This document shows positions 1 to 6,168 of a stretch of 6,168 nucleotides of DNA, one piece after another. A program made the position numbers and the translations under genes. Position 1 is the first letter of the stretch. Every line of letters starts with the position of its first letter. The stretch comes from Deltaproteobacteria bacterium (GTDB taxonomy: Bacteria; Desulfobacterota; Binatia; UBA9968): the NCBI GenBank assembly GCA_005879435.1, contig VBKX01000022.1:1451-7618 (forward strand), given 5' to 3'. The notes beneath the pieces were generated by a model. That model was not told where the DNA came from. It ran no database searches and worked only from the letters and a program-made list of their open reading frames with translations.

Positions 1-1008
1 TACGCGTCGCTCGACGATGTTTGGGTTCAGGAAAAATATATTTACGGCCGGCCGAGGAAACAGCATGTCGCGGACATGTCGAAGCTGTCCGCGGTCGAAA
101 AGCGCACAGTAGAGCTCGCCGCTAGGGAGCCCAAAGGCGCGACACCGGAAAAAGCTCTGGCGCAATTAATCATAGACAAAGGAATGGGTCGAGGACGGAT
201 CGGCATGGATCACTTCGGTATTCCTATAACCAACTACAATAAGATCGGTTCCTATCTGCCGGATGCGACGCTTTCACCGGCTTCGATGTTTTTTCGCTAC
301 GTGCGCATGATCAAGACGCCGGCGGAAATTCAGCGCCTTAGAGAATCAGCCGAGGTCAACGAACAGGCGATCAACGCGATGCTGCGGGCGTGCCGGCCCA
401 GAGTGACGGAAAACGAGCTGGCGAGCATCTACAAAGGCGAAATCGCCAAAGCCGGCGGGCAAGTATACTGGATGCATATGGCGGTCACGCGCGGCGGCAA
501 TTTCCCGGCGAGCAAGGACAACGTCTTGCATAAGGGCGATATCTTCCGTGTCGACATGGGCTGTTCGATCAACGGCTATCACGCCGACGTGTGCAAATCC
601 GGCTGCGTCGGCGCCGAGCCAACGGCGGAGCATCGCAAACGTTACGACGCGATCCAGGCCGGTGTGCTGAAGTCAGTTGATGCGCTCAAGCCCGGCGTGC
701 AGCCGCAAGAACTGTACGAGACCATGATCGCGGGCGTGCGCGCCAACGGCCTGCCGAATTATTCGAATTTTTTCCTCGGCCATACGATTGGTTTGGAAGC
801 GCGTGAGTTTCCTTTTCTGATCGGCCCGGCGGAAGACGTCGACGATCCGTTCCTGCCGAGCACGACCAATATTCCCATGGAACCCGGCATGACAGTGAAC
901 CTGGAAGCGTCGAACCATGAAGCCGGCTGGGGCACGGTTCAAGTCGAATACACCTGCGCGGTAACGGAACACGGGCACGAGCACTTGATCAGACCCGACG
1001 AGTCGTAA
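1..1008 (+). CDS. M24-family metallohydrolase (Xaa-Pro aminopeptidase/creatinase-like), 5'-truncated
   Basis: The reading frame is open from base 1 to the TAA at 1006-1008, so the gene begins left of the window; 335 codons are visible and the family is usually about 390-400 residues. Numbering from the in-frame ATG at 76, the end of the creatinase-type N-terminal domain (GRIGMD, then LPDA) leads into RMIKTPAEIQRLR at about 77-89, the usual entry to the catalytic domain. All five dinuclear-metal ligands are present: D160 (VDMG), D171 (HADV), H236 (GHTIGLE), E277 (NLEAS) and E291 (VEYT). The family hydrolyses Xaa-Pro bonds or related C-N bonds (creatinase, ectoine hydrolase) and includes the DMSP lyase DddP. 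The non-metal histidines typical of prolidase/aminopeptidase P appear replaced (F143, F232, R243), so the substrate should not be assumed to be a proline peptide. No signal peptide can be judged because the true start is missing. Family assignment is firm; substrate is unknown. Confidence 0.9.
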   Translation, partial: YASLDDVWVQEKYIYGRPRKQHVADMSKLSAVEKRTVELAAREPKGATPEKALAQLIIDKGMGRGRIGMDHFGIPITNYNKIGSYLPDATLSPASMFFRYVRMIKTPAEIQRLRESAEVNEQAINAMLRACRPRVTENELASIYKGEIAKAGGQVYWMHMAVTRGGNFPASKDNVLHKGDIFRVDMGCSINGYHADVCKSGCVGAEPTAEHRKRYDAIQAGVLKSVDALKPGVQPQELYETMIAGVRANGLPNYSNFFLGHTIGLEAREFPFLIGPAEDVDDPFLPSTTNIPMEPGMTVNLEASNHEAGWGTVQVEYTCAVTEHGHEHLIRPDES

Positions 1009-1151
1009 CATGAGCATCGCCTCGCTCAACCCATCCTATGGTTTGCGCGTGAATTCGACACCGATCCTGCTGGAACTGTCCGCTGCGCCGCATTTACGCG
1101 TGCCATTTATTTGCGTCAGCGATCCTTCTTGCCGTACGTAACCAAAACTCG

Positions 1152-1178
1152 AGCGCACTTTGTCACTCAGTGTGCGCT
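1152..1178. repeat. Inverted repeat, 7-bp stem, upstream of the lyase gene
   Basis: AGCGCAC at 1152-1158 is the exact reverse complement of GTGCGCT at 1172-1178, with a 13-base loop. It ends 12 bases before the Shine-Dalgarno sequence of the next gene. No T-run follows on the + strand (AAAAAT follows instead), so it does not look like a rho-independent terminator for the upstream gene. It could be an operator, a 5' leader hairpin, or chance. Confidence 0.3.
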
Positions 1179-1190
1179 AAAAATCTACTG

Positions 1191-1195
1191 GGAGG
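1191..1195 (+). promoter_or_regulatory. Ribosome binding site GGAGG that decides the lyase start
   Basis: A full GGAGG core lies 4 bases before the ATG at 1200 and 7 bases before the ATG at 1203. It supports one of these two adjacent ATGs and argues against the in-frame GTG at 1170, which lies upstream of the site and inside the inverted repeat. Confidence 0.7.
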
Positions 1196-1199
1196 GAAT

Positions 1200-2696
1200 A
1201 TGATGCTCATCAGATGCTTGATCGGGTTAGTATTGATGTCCGGATGTCTTGTATCTCGCGTCTCCGCGCAAGATAGACGCGACGAGTTTTACTATCTGGG
1301 AGAGCTTAACAAGGCGTCGTCGGTGATGGTGGTGGAGCAAGGCATCGTGCCGAAAACGCTTGGCAAGGTGATTGCGGAGTCAGTTTCTCAGGTCATCGCT
1401 GATGGGGAGAAAGCCGGCGCGAAGCGGCCGGGGGATTATCTCGAGCTTGAAAAATTGTTGATCGCGGCGGGCGGGCCGGACGTGACGCGGATGCATTCCG
1501 GGCGCAGCCGGCAGGACATTGGAGCGACTCGTAACCGACTGTTCCAGCGCGCGCAAGTTTTGACCACGTTCGAGGCGCTCAACCACACGCGCGCGGCGCT
1601 GCTGGATTTTGCGGCGAAGTATCCCGACGCGATCGTGCCCGCTTACACTGTCGGCGTGCAGGCGCAGCCGATTTCCTTTGGTCATTACATTCTCGCCTAC
1701 GTGGAAGGGCTGGAACGCAACACCGAGCGGCTGCGCCGCGCTTATGCGAACGTGAACAAGTCGCCGCTCGGCTCGGCGGCGTTGGGGACTTCGAGGTTTC
1801 CCGTCAATCGCGCCCGGCTTGCCGAATTGCTAGGTTTCGATGGGATCGTGGAGAATTCCCTCGATGCGAACCAGATTTCGCCCATCGACACCGGCGTCGA
1901 GCTGGTGAGTGTCGCGAGCGCGGCAGCGTTGACCATCGGAACTCTTATTTCCGACATCGAAGCGCAATACCGTATGACGACGCCATGGCTGACACTCGAA
2001 GAAGGCGAGCTGACCGGCACCAGCAGCATCATGCCGCAGAAGCGCAATCCCAATGCACTGCATAACGTGCGCGTGGTGGCGAGCGAGGTTTTGGGCGTGA
2101 GCACGACGTATTTTTTCAAAGCGCACAACGTGCCGCATGGTCTGAGCGATTATAAAGGCAGCGAACCAGTGGAGGCGCTCAACCGCATGGCGCGCATGCT
2201 GAACAATCTGACCGCCGTCGTGAAGCAGCTCAACTTCAATGCGCGGCGCGCTCTCGACGAAGTCAATGCCGACTATTCGACGACCACGGAACTTGCGGAT
2301 GTTTTGCAGCGTGACGCCGACGTGCCGTTTCGCGTCGGCCATCACTTCGCGTCGGAACTGGTCAATTACGGGCGCGGGAATAATCTCAGGCCGATCGATA
2401 TTCCTTACGATCAGGCGAAACGAATTTACACCGACGCGGCGAAATCTTTCAAAATGACCAACGCGCAGTTGCCGCTCAGCGAAGCTCAGTTTCGCAAATC
2501 GCTGACTGCCGAGAACATGGTTCAATCGGCTCGTGTGATTGGCGGGCCGCAGCCGGCGGAAGTCGCGCGCATGCTCGCGGCCCAGAGAACAAGTTTGAAA
2601 AATGATCGGGAATGGTTGGATAGCACGCGCAGAAAGTTGGACGACGCGTCCAAGCAGCTGAATGCGGCATTTGCACAATTGAAGTCTGTCCCGTGA
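1200..2696 (+). CDS. Exported argininosuccinate-lyase-like enzyme (fumarase/aspartase superfamily)
   Basis: 498 residues from the ATG at 1200 (497 from 1203). The N-terminus has R5, a hydrophobic run at 6-18, then VSA|QD at about 21-25: a likely Sec signal peptide. MSGC at 13-16 also fits a loose lipobox, so it may be a lipoprotein. The body follows argininosuccinate lyase: MHSGRSRQD at 98-106, QAQPISFGH at about 154-162, VNKSPLGSAALG at about 185-196, the superfamily signature SSIMPQKRNPN at 275-285 with the expected catalytic serine S275, and TTTELADVLQRDADVPFR near 361-378. Family members eliminate fumarate or a similar group from N-substituted aspartates. Two oddities: the motif usually read YTHLQ is YTVGV here (V151 for the catalytic-pair His), and the Glu after KxNP is H288. 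With export as well, a role in arginine biosynthesis is unlikely, so I do not call it argH. Family is firm; reaction is unknown. The next gene follows by 21 bp, probably in one operon. Confidence 0.88.
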   Translation: MMLIRCLIGLVLMSGCLVSRVSAQDRRDEFYYLGELNKASSVMVVEQGIVPKTLGKVIAESVSQVIADGEKAGAKRPGDYLELEKLLIAAGGPDVTRMHSGRSRQDIGATRNRLFQRAQVLTTFEALNHTRAALLDFAAKYPDAIVPAYTVGVQAQPISFGHYILAYVEGLERNTERLRRAYANVNKSPLGSAALGTSRFPVNRARLAELLGFDGIVENSLDANQISPIDTGVELVSVASAAALTIGTLISDIEAQYRMTTPWLTLEEGELTGTSSIMPQKRNPNALHNVRVVASEVLGVSTTYFFKAHNVPHGLSDYKGSEPVEALNRMARMLNNLTAVVKQLNFNARRALDEVNADYSTTTELADVLQRDADVPFRVGHHFASELVNYGRGNNLRPIDIPYDQAKRIYTDAAKSFKMTNAQLPLSEAQFRKSLTAENMVQSARVIGGPQPAEVARMLAAQRTSLKNDREWLDSTRRKLDDASKQLNAAFAQLKSVP

Positions 2697-2717
2697 TGAC
2701 ATGGCAGTCAGAGGCGA

Positions 2718-3704
2718 GTGGCCGCAAAAATGAGTCTTGCGATGCGTTACCTGCGCCGTTTGGTCAAACTTCTTTCCGCCGTGCTGCTCGGCGCTTTCAT
2801 CGGCGTGAACGGGGTCGCTTTCATGCAGGTTTGGGCGATGACGCATTTTGCTGAGAGCGGCGAGCGCACGGCGCGCCCGGAGCGGTTGAGCGTTTTCGAT
2901 AAAATCACCATCTTGTTGTCAGGCGTGAATATCCCGCGGCCGCAGAATCGGCGTACACCCGCTGATCTAAATCTTGCATATGAGACACATCACTTCGCTA
3001 GTCCAAACGCTACGCCGTTGGAGGCGTGGTACATACCTGGAAAGGCGGCGCTGCTGATCGCACTTTTTCACGGTTACGCTGCGAGCAAGGCCTCGTTATT
3101 GTCGGCGGCGCAAATTTTCCACGAGTTGGGTTTCCCTACGTTGTTGGTGGATTTCTACGGTTCCGGGGGATCTTCAGGTACTGGAACGACCATCGGCGTG
3201 AAAGAGGCGAGCGATGTCGCAGCGGCTGTCGATTACGTCCGGCGGACGTGGCCGAATCGCAAACTGGTGCTCTACGGGATTTCCATGGGCGGGGCAGCCG
3301 TGCTTCGCGCTATTGGGACAGAGAAGATCAACCCCGATGCCGTTATTGTTGAGGCGACGTTCGATAGCTTGCTGAACGCCGGCAAGAGTCGATTCCGTAC
3401 GATGGGCCTTCCGGTGTCGCCGTTTGCTGAGCTGCTGATTTTTTGGGGAAGCGTGCAAACCCGTTCCAACTTGTTCTTGCACAATCCAGCCGACTACGCG
3501 CGCTCGGTGAATTGCCCGACGCTGATCTTGCACGGCGAGAAGGATGAACGCGCGACGCTGGACCAAGCCCGTGCGATTGCGGCAGCGATGGAACGAAACG
3601 CACGATTCGTTTCCTTCGCCGGCGTGCCGCATGTGCCTATCGTCGAAGCTAGACCCTTGGAGTGGACGCGCGAGGTGCGGGATTTTCTACAGGGCGTTTT
3701 CTAG
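2718..3704 (+). CDS. Membrane-anchored alpha/beta-fold hydrolase
   Basis: 328 residues from the GTG at 2718; an ATG at 2730 (324 residues) and one at 2742 are also possible. AGAGG sits only 3 bases before the GTG and too far from the ATGs, so no start is clearly favoured. A basic stretch (RYLRRLVK, 10-17) precedes one hydrophobic segment at about 18-41, a signal-anchor layout that would put the catalytic domain on the periplasmic side. The domain shows an oxyanion-region HGY at 118-120, a GSGGSSG loop near 148-154, the nucleophile elbow GISMGG at 187-192 with S189, the acid D276 in HGEKD, and H305 as base, so the triad S189-D276-H305 looks intact. This is a serine hydrolase of the Hydrolase_4/BEM46-ABHD17-like group, acting on an ester, amide or peptide that cannot be predicted. 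It starts 21 bp after the lyase stop, so co-transcription is likely. Confidence 0.85.
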   Translation: MAAKMSLAMRYLRRLVKLLSAVLLGAFIGVNGVAFMQVWAMTHFAESGERTARPERLSVFDKITILLSGVNIPRPQNRRTPADLNLAYETHHFASPNATPLEAWYIPGKAALLIALFHGYAASKASLLSAAQIFHELGFPTLLVDFYGSGGSSGTGTTIGVKEASDVAAAVDYVRRTWPNRKLVLYGISMGGAAVLRAIGTEKINPDAVIVEATFDSLLNAGKSRFRTMGLPVSPFAELLIFWGSVQTRSNLFLHNPADYARSVNCPTLILHGEKDERATLDQARAIAAAMERNARFVSFAGVPHVPIVEARPLEWTREVRDFLQGVF

Positions 3705-3813
3705 CAATAAGTTCGCTTTCGTTGCTCTCAACTATCCGACAAATGCTACGCTCGCATCTCACAACTTTGGAGATCTCCGCGGCGAATGCATCCGCAATTC
3801 TTCCCGTATCCGT

Positions 3814-3842
3814 TTGCCGCGCGGCGCGTTCGGCGCTATTAA
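3814..3842 (+). promoter_or_regulatory. Candidate weak sigma70-type promoter for the MFS gene
   Basis: TTGCCG at 3814-3819 and TATTAA at 3837-3842 are separated by 17 bases, each matching 4 of 6 consensus positions. A start of transcription near 3849 would leave a leader of about 27 bases. A perfect 10-bp palindrome (GCCGCGCGGC, 3816-3825) overlaps the -35 box and could be an operator. Matches this weak occur by chance; only the position between genes supports it. Confidence 0.22.
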
Positions 3843-3875
3843 TCCGGAAAGTTTTCAACGACGATTCGCACCCAC

Positions 3876-5276
3876 GTGGATTCACGCGTCAATTATTTGC
3901 TGCTCGCCACTGCGCTTCTCGGAACATTTTTTTCCGGCACCGCGACTCGAATTTCAATGCCGACGGTGGCGCAAAGTCTGGGCACCGATCTGCTCGGTGT
4001 CTCTTGGGCGCTCTTGTCGTATCAGCTTTCGAACATCGGCCTCTCGGTGATCTTCGGCCGGATTTCCGACTTGTGGGGGCGTGAGAAGATGTTTGCCTTG
4101 GGTTTTCTCGTGTTTGCAGTGAGCTCGCTACTCTGTGGCTTTTCCCAGACGGTGCTGCAACTCATCGCTGCGCGCTTCGTGCAAGGTGTCGGCGGCGCGA
4201 TGTTGCAGTCCTCAAGCCGCGCGCTGGCGTCGGAGTCCGTCACCGAGGATCTCGCCGGCCGGGCGCAGGGTTACATGACGACCGCGCATCACACCGGTTT
4301 TATTCTCGGACCGAGTATTGGCGGCTTGATGATCGACTATTTCAGCTGGCGCTGGAGTTTTTTCTTGCTCGCGCCGATCGGTTTCGGCGGGATGTTGCTG
4401 GCGTTGATGAACATGAAGCGTCGTCAAGTTGCGCCGCAGCATGCCATAGGCTCAATCGATTATCTCGGCGCGGCGCTGCTGTTCGCGATCACGACGACGC
4501 TGGTGTTTATCTTCGACCGACGCACTCATCAGCTAATTGGTAGCTCGACGAAGTTCTTTCTTTTCGCGGTCTTTATTGCCAGTCTGGCGGCCTTTCTCGC
4601 GCACGAGTCGCGCGCGCGAAGTCCGTTTGTCAATCTGGAATTGTTCAAAATCCGCCGCTTCAGCTTCAGCGTTGTGAGCTTGTTGGTGGTCTCGATCTGC
4701 TATGCGCTCACGGGTTTTCTGATGCCGTTTTATTTGCAGGATATTTTGCGTCTTACGCCGACACAGGTCGGCATACTTTTTATGGCGCCGTCGATCTTGA
4801 CGGTGGCACTGGCGCCGGTGAGCGGCTTTATGACCGACCGGCTGGGACCGCGTATTCCGGCGACCGTCGGCGTCGTGTTCATGATTATCTCTCTGGTGGC
4901 GGGTGGGATGCTGCGGACGGATTCCCACTGGCTGCTGCCAGCGATGCTGATCGTCGTCGGCGCGATCACGAACGGGATATTCAATCCCGCTAACTCGACG
5001 GCTATGATCAGCATGATGCCGAAAGAACACCGCGGGTTCGCTTCGGCGATGAATCATGTGACATTCGGGTTCGGTAATGTTTTGGGCGTGGCGCTCGGCG
5101 GTTTATCCATGTCGCTGGCCTTCGAATTTCACACTGGGATCAAAGCCGCGACATTAACGGCTGAAAATCCAGCCGGCTTTGTTGCCGCGCTCAATACCAC
5201 TTTTATGGCGGCGATATTGATCTGCGTCCTGGGGATCTTTACTTCGGCGCTGCGCGGCGCGGAGAAGTCAGCCTAG
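3876..5276 (+). CDS. MFS transporter, DHA2 (EmrB/QacA-like) 14-helix drug:H+ antiporter type
   Basis: 466 residues from GTG at 3876, the most upstream standard start after the in-frame TAA at 3840-3842. No clear Shine-Dalgarno precedes it, but starting here gives a complete first helix (NYLLLATALLGTFF, about 6-19), whereas the next ATG at 3957 would delete it. About 14 hydrophobic segments can be traced: N-terminal half roughly 7-25, 42-60, 72-90, 92-112, 134-156 and 160-178; two central ones near 193-213 and 225-242; the rest from 265 to 459. Motif A is GRISDLWGREK at 61-71, motif B has R100 in RFVQGVGG, the antiporter motif C is GFILGPSIGG at 141-150, and WRWSFFLLAPIG at about 158-169 is typical of DHA2. 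A second motif-A-like GFMTDRLGPR lies at 317-326. The family exports drugs or small organic molecules in exchange for protons. Substrate is unknown and no TetR/MarR regulator is adjacent. It lies 171 bp after the hydrolase, so it may have its own promoter. Confidence 0.9.
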   Translation: MDSRVNYLLLATALLGTFFSGTATRISMPTVAQSLGTDLLGVSWALLSYQLSNIGLSVIFGRISDLWGREKMFALGFLVFAVSSLLCGFSQTVLQLIAARFVQGVGGAMLQSSSRALASESVTEDLAGRAQGYMTTAHHTGFILGPSIGGLMIDYFSWRWSFFLLAPIGFGGMLLALMNMKRRQVAPQHAIGSIDYLGAALLFAITTTLVFIFDRRTHQLIGSSTKFFLFAVFIASLAAFLAHESRARSPFVNLELFKIRRFSFSVVSLLVVSICYALTGFLMPFYLQDILRLTPTQVGILFMAPSILTVALAPVSGFMTDRLGPRIPATVGVVFMIISLVAGGMLRTDSHWLLPAMLIVVGAITNGIFNPANSTAMISMMPKEHRGFASAMNHVTFGFGNVLGVALGGLSMSLAFEFHTGIKAATLTAENPAGFVAALNTTFMAAILICVLGIFTSALRGAEKSA

Positions 5277-5287
5277 CCGTTGTGGTT

Positions 5288-5313
5288 GAAAGCGATCGAG
5301 ACAATCCGCTTTC
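5288..5313. repeat. Inverted repeat downstream of the MFS gene (terminator-like stem without T-run)
   Basis: GAAAGCG at 5288-5294 pairs with CGCTTTC at 5307-5313; alternatively GAAAGC/GCTTTC plus an inner GAT/ATC pair with one bulged C and a 7-base loop. It begins 12 bases after the MFS stop codon, where a terminator is expected, but GGTAAAAACCC follows rather than a T-run. It may be a transcript 3'-end stabiliser, a weak terminator, or chance. Confidence 0.3.
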
Positions 5314-5330
5314 GGTAAAAACCCGATTGA

Positions 5331-5359
5331 TTGTTCACAGCGAATCTACGAGGTATTGT
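5331..5359 (+). promoter_or_regulatory. Candidate weak sigma70-type promoter for the substrate-binding protein
   Basis: TTGTTC at 5331-5336 and TATTGT at 5354-5359 are separated by 17 bases, each 4 of 6 to consensus. Transcription from about 5366 would leave a short leader containing the GGGAG ribosome site. The support is weak and positional. Confidence 0.22.
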
Positions 5360-5388
5360 CACCCATCGAATATTGGGAGAGAGAAGCG

Positions 5389-6168
5389 ATGAAGAAAGTG
5401 TTGATGATCATACTGATTTTCTTATCCACTCTGCTCTTTGGCGGCCGAATCGGTGCGCAAACTGTCAAAGCCGGTTACGTGTCCAAGGATCTCAACTACC
5501 TGCCGTTCTTTATCGCGCAGAAAAGGGGTTTCTACGCTAAGGAAGGTATTCAGGTCGATCTGGTAAGCATCGGCCGCGCCGACGTTCAGTTACAGGCGCT
5601 GGTCGCCGGCGAGCTTCACTTTGCCAATATCAACGCCGATAACATCAGCATTTGGAACGAAAGAACTAACGGCAACCTGAAAGTTGCTGCGGGATCGAGC
5701 AATTCGGCACCCTATCTGTTGATCGGCGCCAAGAACGTCAAGAAGCTCGAAGATCTCAAAGGCCAACGGCTTGGGGTCGCCAGTCTGACCGGCGGCGCTA
5801 CTTCGATCTTGCTCACCTATCTCAAGAGCAAGGGGCTTATTCACCCGCGGGATTTTGCGCTGTCGATCATCGCCGGCGGCACGCCCGCGCGCCTGAGCGC
5901 GTTGGAAAGCAACGCGATTGCCGGTGCTGTCCTGGGAATTCCGTTCGCCGATTTTGCGATCGACAAAGGTTTCACCCGTTTGGGCGATACCACCGAAGTG
6001 ATCTCCAACTACCAATTCAACAACATCAACATCAATCCGTCGTGGGCGGAAAAAAACCGGCCGGCGGTGGTGAAATTTATCAAGAGCCACATACAGGCCT
6101 TGCGTTGGATCTATGAACGTCCCGCCGAAGCGGCCGAATTTTTGACCAAAGAGTTCGGTTTGCAGGCG
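5389..6168 (+). CDS. ABC transporter periplasmic substrate-binding protein (NMT1/SsuA/TauA-like), 3'-truncated
   Basis: The frame is open from the ATG at 5389 to the last base: 260 residues seen of roughly 320-340 usual for the family. GGGAG at 5375-5379, within a purine-rich stretch, gives 9-base spacing. A signal peptide is clear: KK at 2-3, hydrophobic core at 4-18, probable cleavage IGA|Q after A23. There is no lipobox cysteine, so the mature protein should be soluble in the periplasm. The fold signature matches the nitrate/sulfonate/taurine-type binding proteins: LPFFIAQKRGFYAKEGIQV at 38-56, ALVAGELHFA at 70-79, KKLEDLKGQRLGV at 119-131 followed by the small-residue turn SLTGGATS, and a domain-crossing GGTPARLSALES region near 164-175. 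It would deliver a small organic ligand to an inner-membrane permease and ATPase, expected right of the window. The ligand cannot be inferred: the family covers sulfonates, nitrate, thiamine precursors, aromatic acids and others. Confidence 0.9.
   Translation, partial: MKKVLMIILIFLSTLLFGGRIGAQTVKAGYVSKDLNYLPFFIAQKRGFYAKEGIQVDLVSIGRADVQLQALVAGELHFANINADNISIWNERTNGNLKVAAGSSNSAPYLLIGAKNVKKLEDLKGQRLGVASLTGGATSILLTYLKSKGLIHPRDFALSIIAGGTPARLSALESNAIAGAVLGIPFADFAIDKGFTRLGDTTEVISNYQFNNININPSWAEKNRPAVVKFIKSHIQALRWIYERPAEAAEFLTKEFGLQA

Noticed and set aside
65..112. ATG at 65 preceded by GAGG, resembling a gene start
   Set aside because: It is out of frame with the M24 gene and stops after 15 codons, while the M24 frame is open through this point to base 1.
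1170..1199. Upstream GTG start for the lyase at 1170
   Set aside because: It lies before the GGAGG site and within the inverted repeat, and would put charged and polar residues ahead of the signal peptide. The ATGs at 1200/1203 are better placed.
1200..2696. Naming the lyase argH
   Set aside because: The fold matches, but export and the loss of the His-Glu pair make arginine biosynthesis unlikely, and no arginine pathway gene is nearby.
1830..2846. Long open frame of 338 codons on the minus strand
   Set aside because: It lies antisense to the lyase, which has clear family motifs throughout. The minus-strand translation is rich in Arg, His and Gln with no recognisable domain, the usual shadow of a GC-rich gene.
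3544..4084. Two + strand frames (3544-4050 and 3662-4084) bridging the hydrolase, the gap and the MFS start
   Set aside because: Both overlap the hydrolase and MFS genes in other frames and have no recognisable motif. The stretch 3705-3875 therefore holds no supported gene.
5288..5323. Rho-independent terminator after the MFS gene
   Set aside because: A stem is present, but the following bases are GGTAAAAACCC with no T-run on either strand at the right place, so I list it only as an inverted repeat.
5590..6090. 166-codon open frame on the minus strand
   Set aside because: It is antisense to the substrate-binding protein, whose + frame has a ribosome site, a signal peptide and family motifs and is open to the window edge.

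Overview
The window carries five genes, all on the + strand and densely packed. There is no sign of an RNA gene, insertion sequence, CRISPR array, integrase or phage gene. Base composition is moderately high in GC by eye (not counted). The gene types (M24 hydrolase, argininosuccinate-lyase-like enzyme, alpha/beta hydrolase, DHA2-type MFS exporter, nitrate/sulfonate/taurine-type ABC binding protein) suggest a Gram-negative, probably soil or groundwater bacterium of proteobacterial or related type. No marker gene is present, so the taxonomic guess is weak.

Layout. 1-1008: 3' part of an M24-family ('pita-bread') metallohydrolase, cut by the left edge. 1009-1199: intergenic, with a 7-bp-stem inverted repeat just upstream of a strong Shine-Dalgarno sequence. 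1200-2696: a fumarase/aspartase-superfamily enzyme closest to argininosuccinate lyase, but with an N-terminal export signal and an altered active site. 2718-3704: a membrane-anchored alpha/beta hydrolase, 21 bp after the lyase and probably in the same transcript. 3705-3875: intergenic, with at best a weak promoter. 3876-5276: a 14-helix MFS transporter starting at GTG. 5277-5388: intergenic, with a hairpin lacking a T-run and a weak promoter candidate. 5389-6168: an ABC-transporter substrate-binding protein with a signal peptide, cut by the right edge.

How the parts may work together (inference). Three of the five products (lyase, alpha/beta hydrolase, binding protein) carry N-terminal export or anchor signals and a fourth is an integral membrane transporter, so most of the window is devoted to the cell envelope. 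A scavenging or catabolic locus that cleaves an organic nitrogen compound outside the cytoplasm and imports a product would fit, but no substrate can be read from the sequence. No textbook defence, biosynthetic or mobile system is visible. The most interesting point is the lyase: it keeps the serine-loop signature of the superfamily, lacks both members of the conserved His-Glu pair, and appears to be exported.
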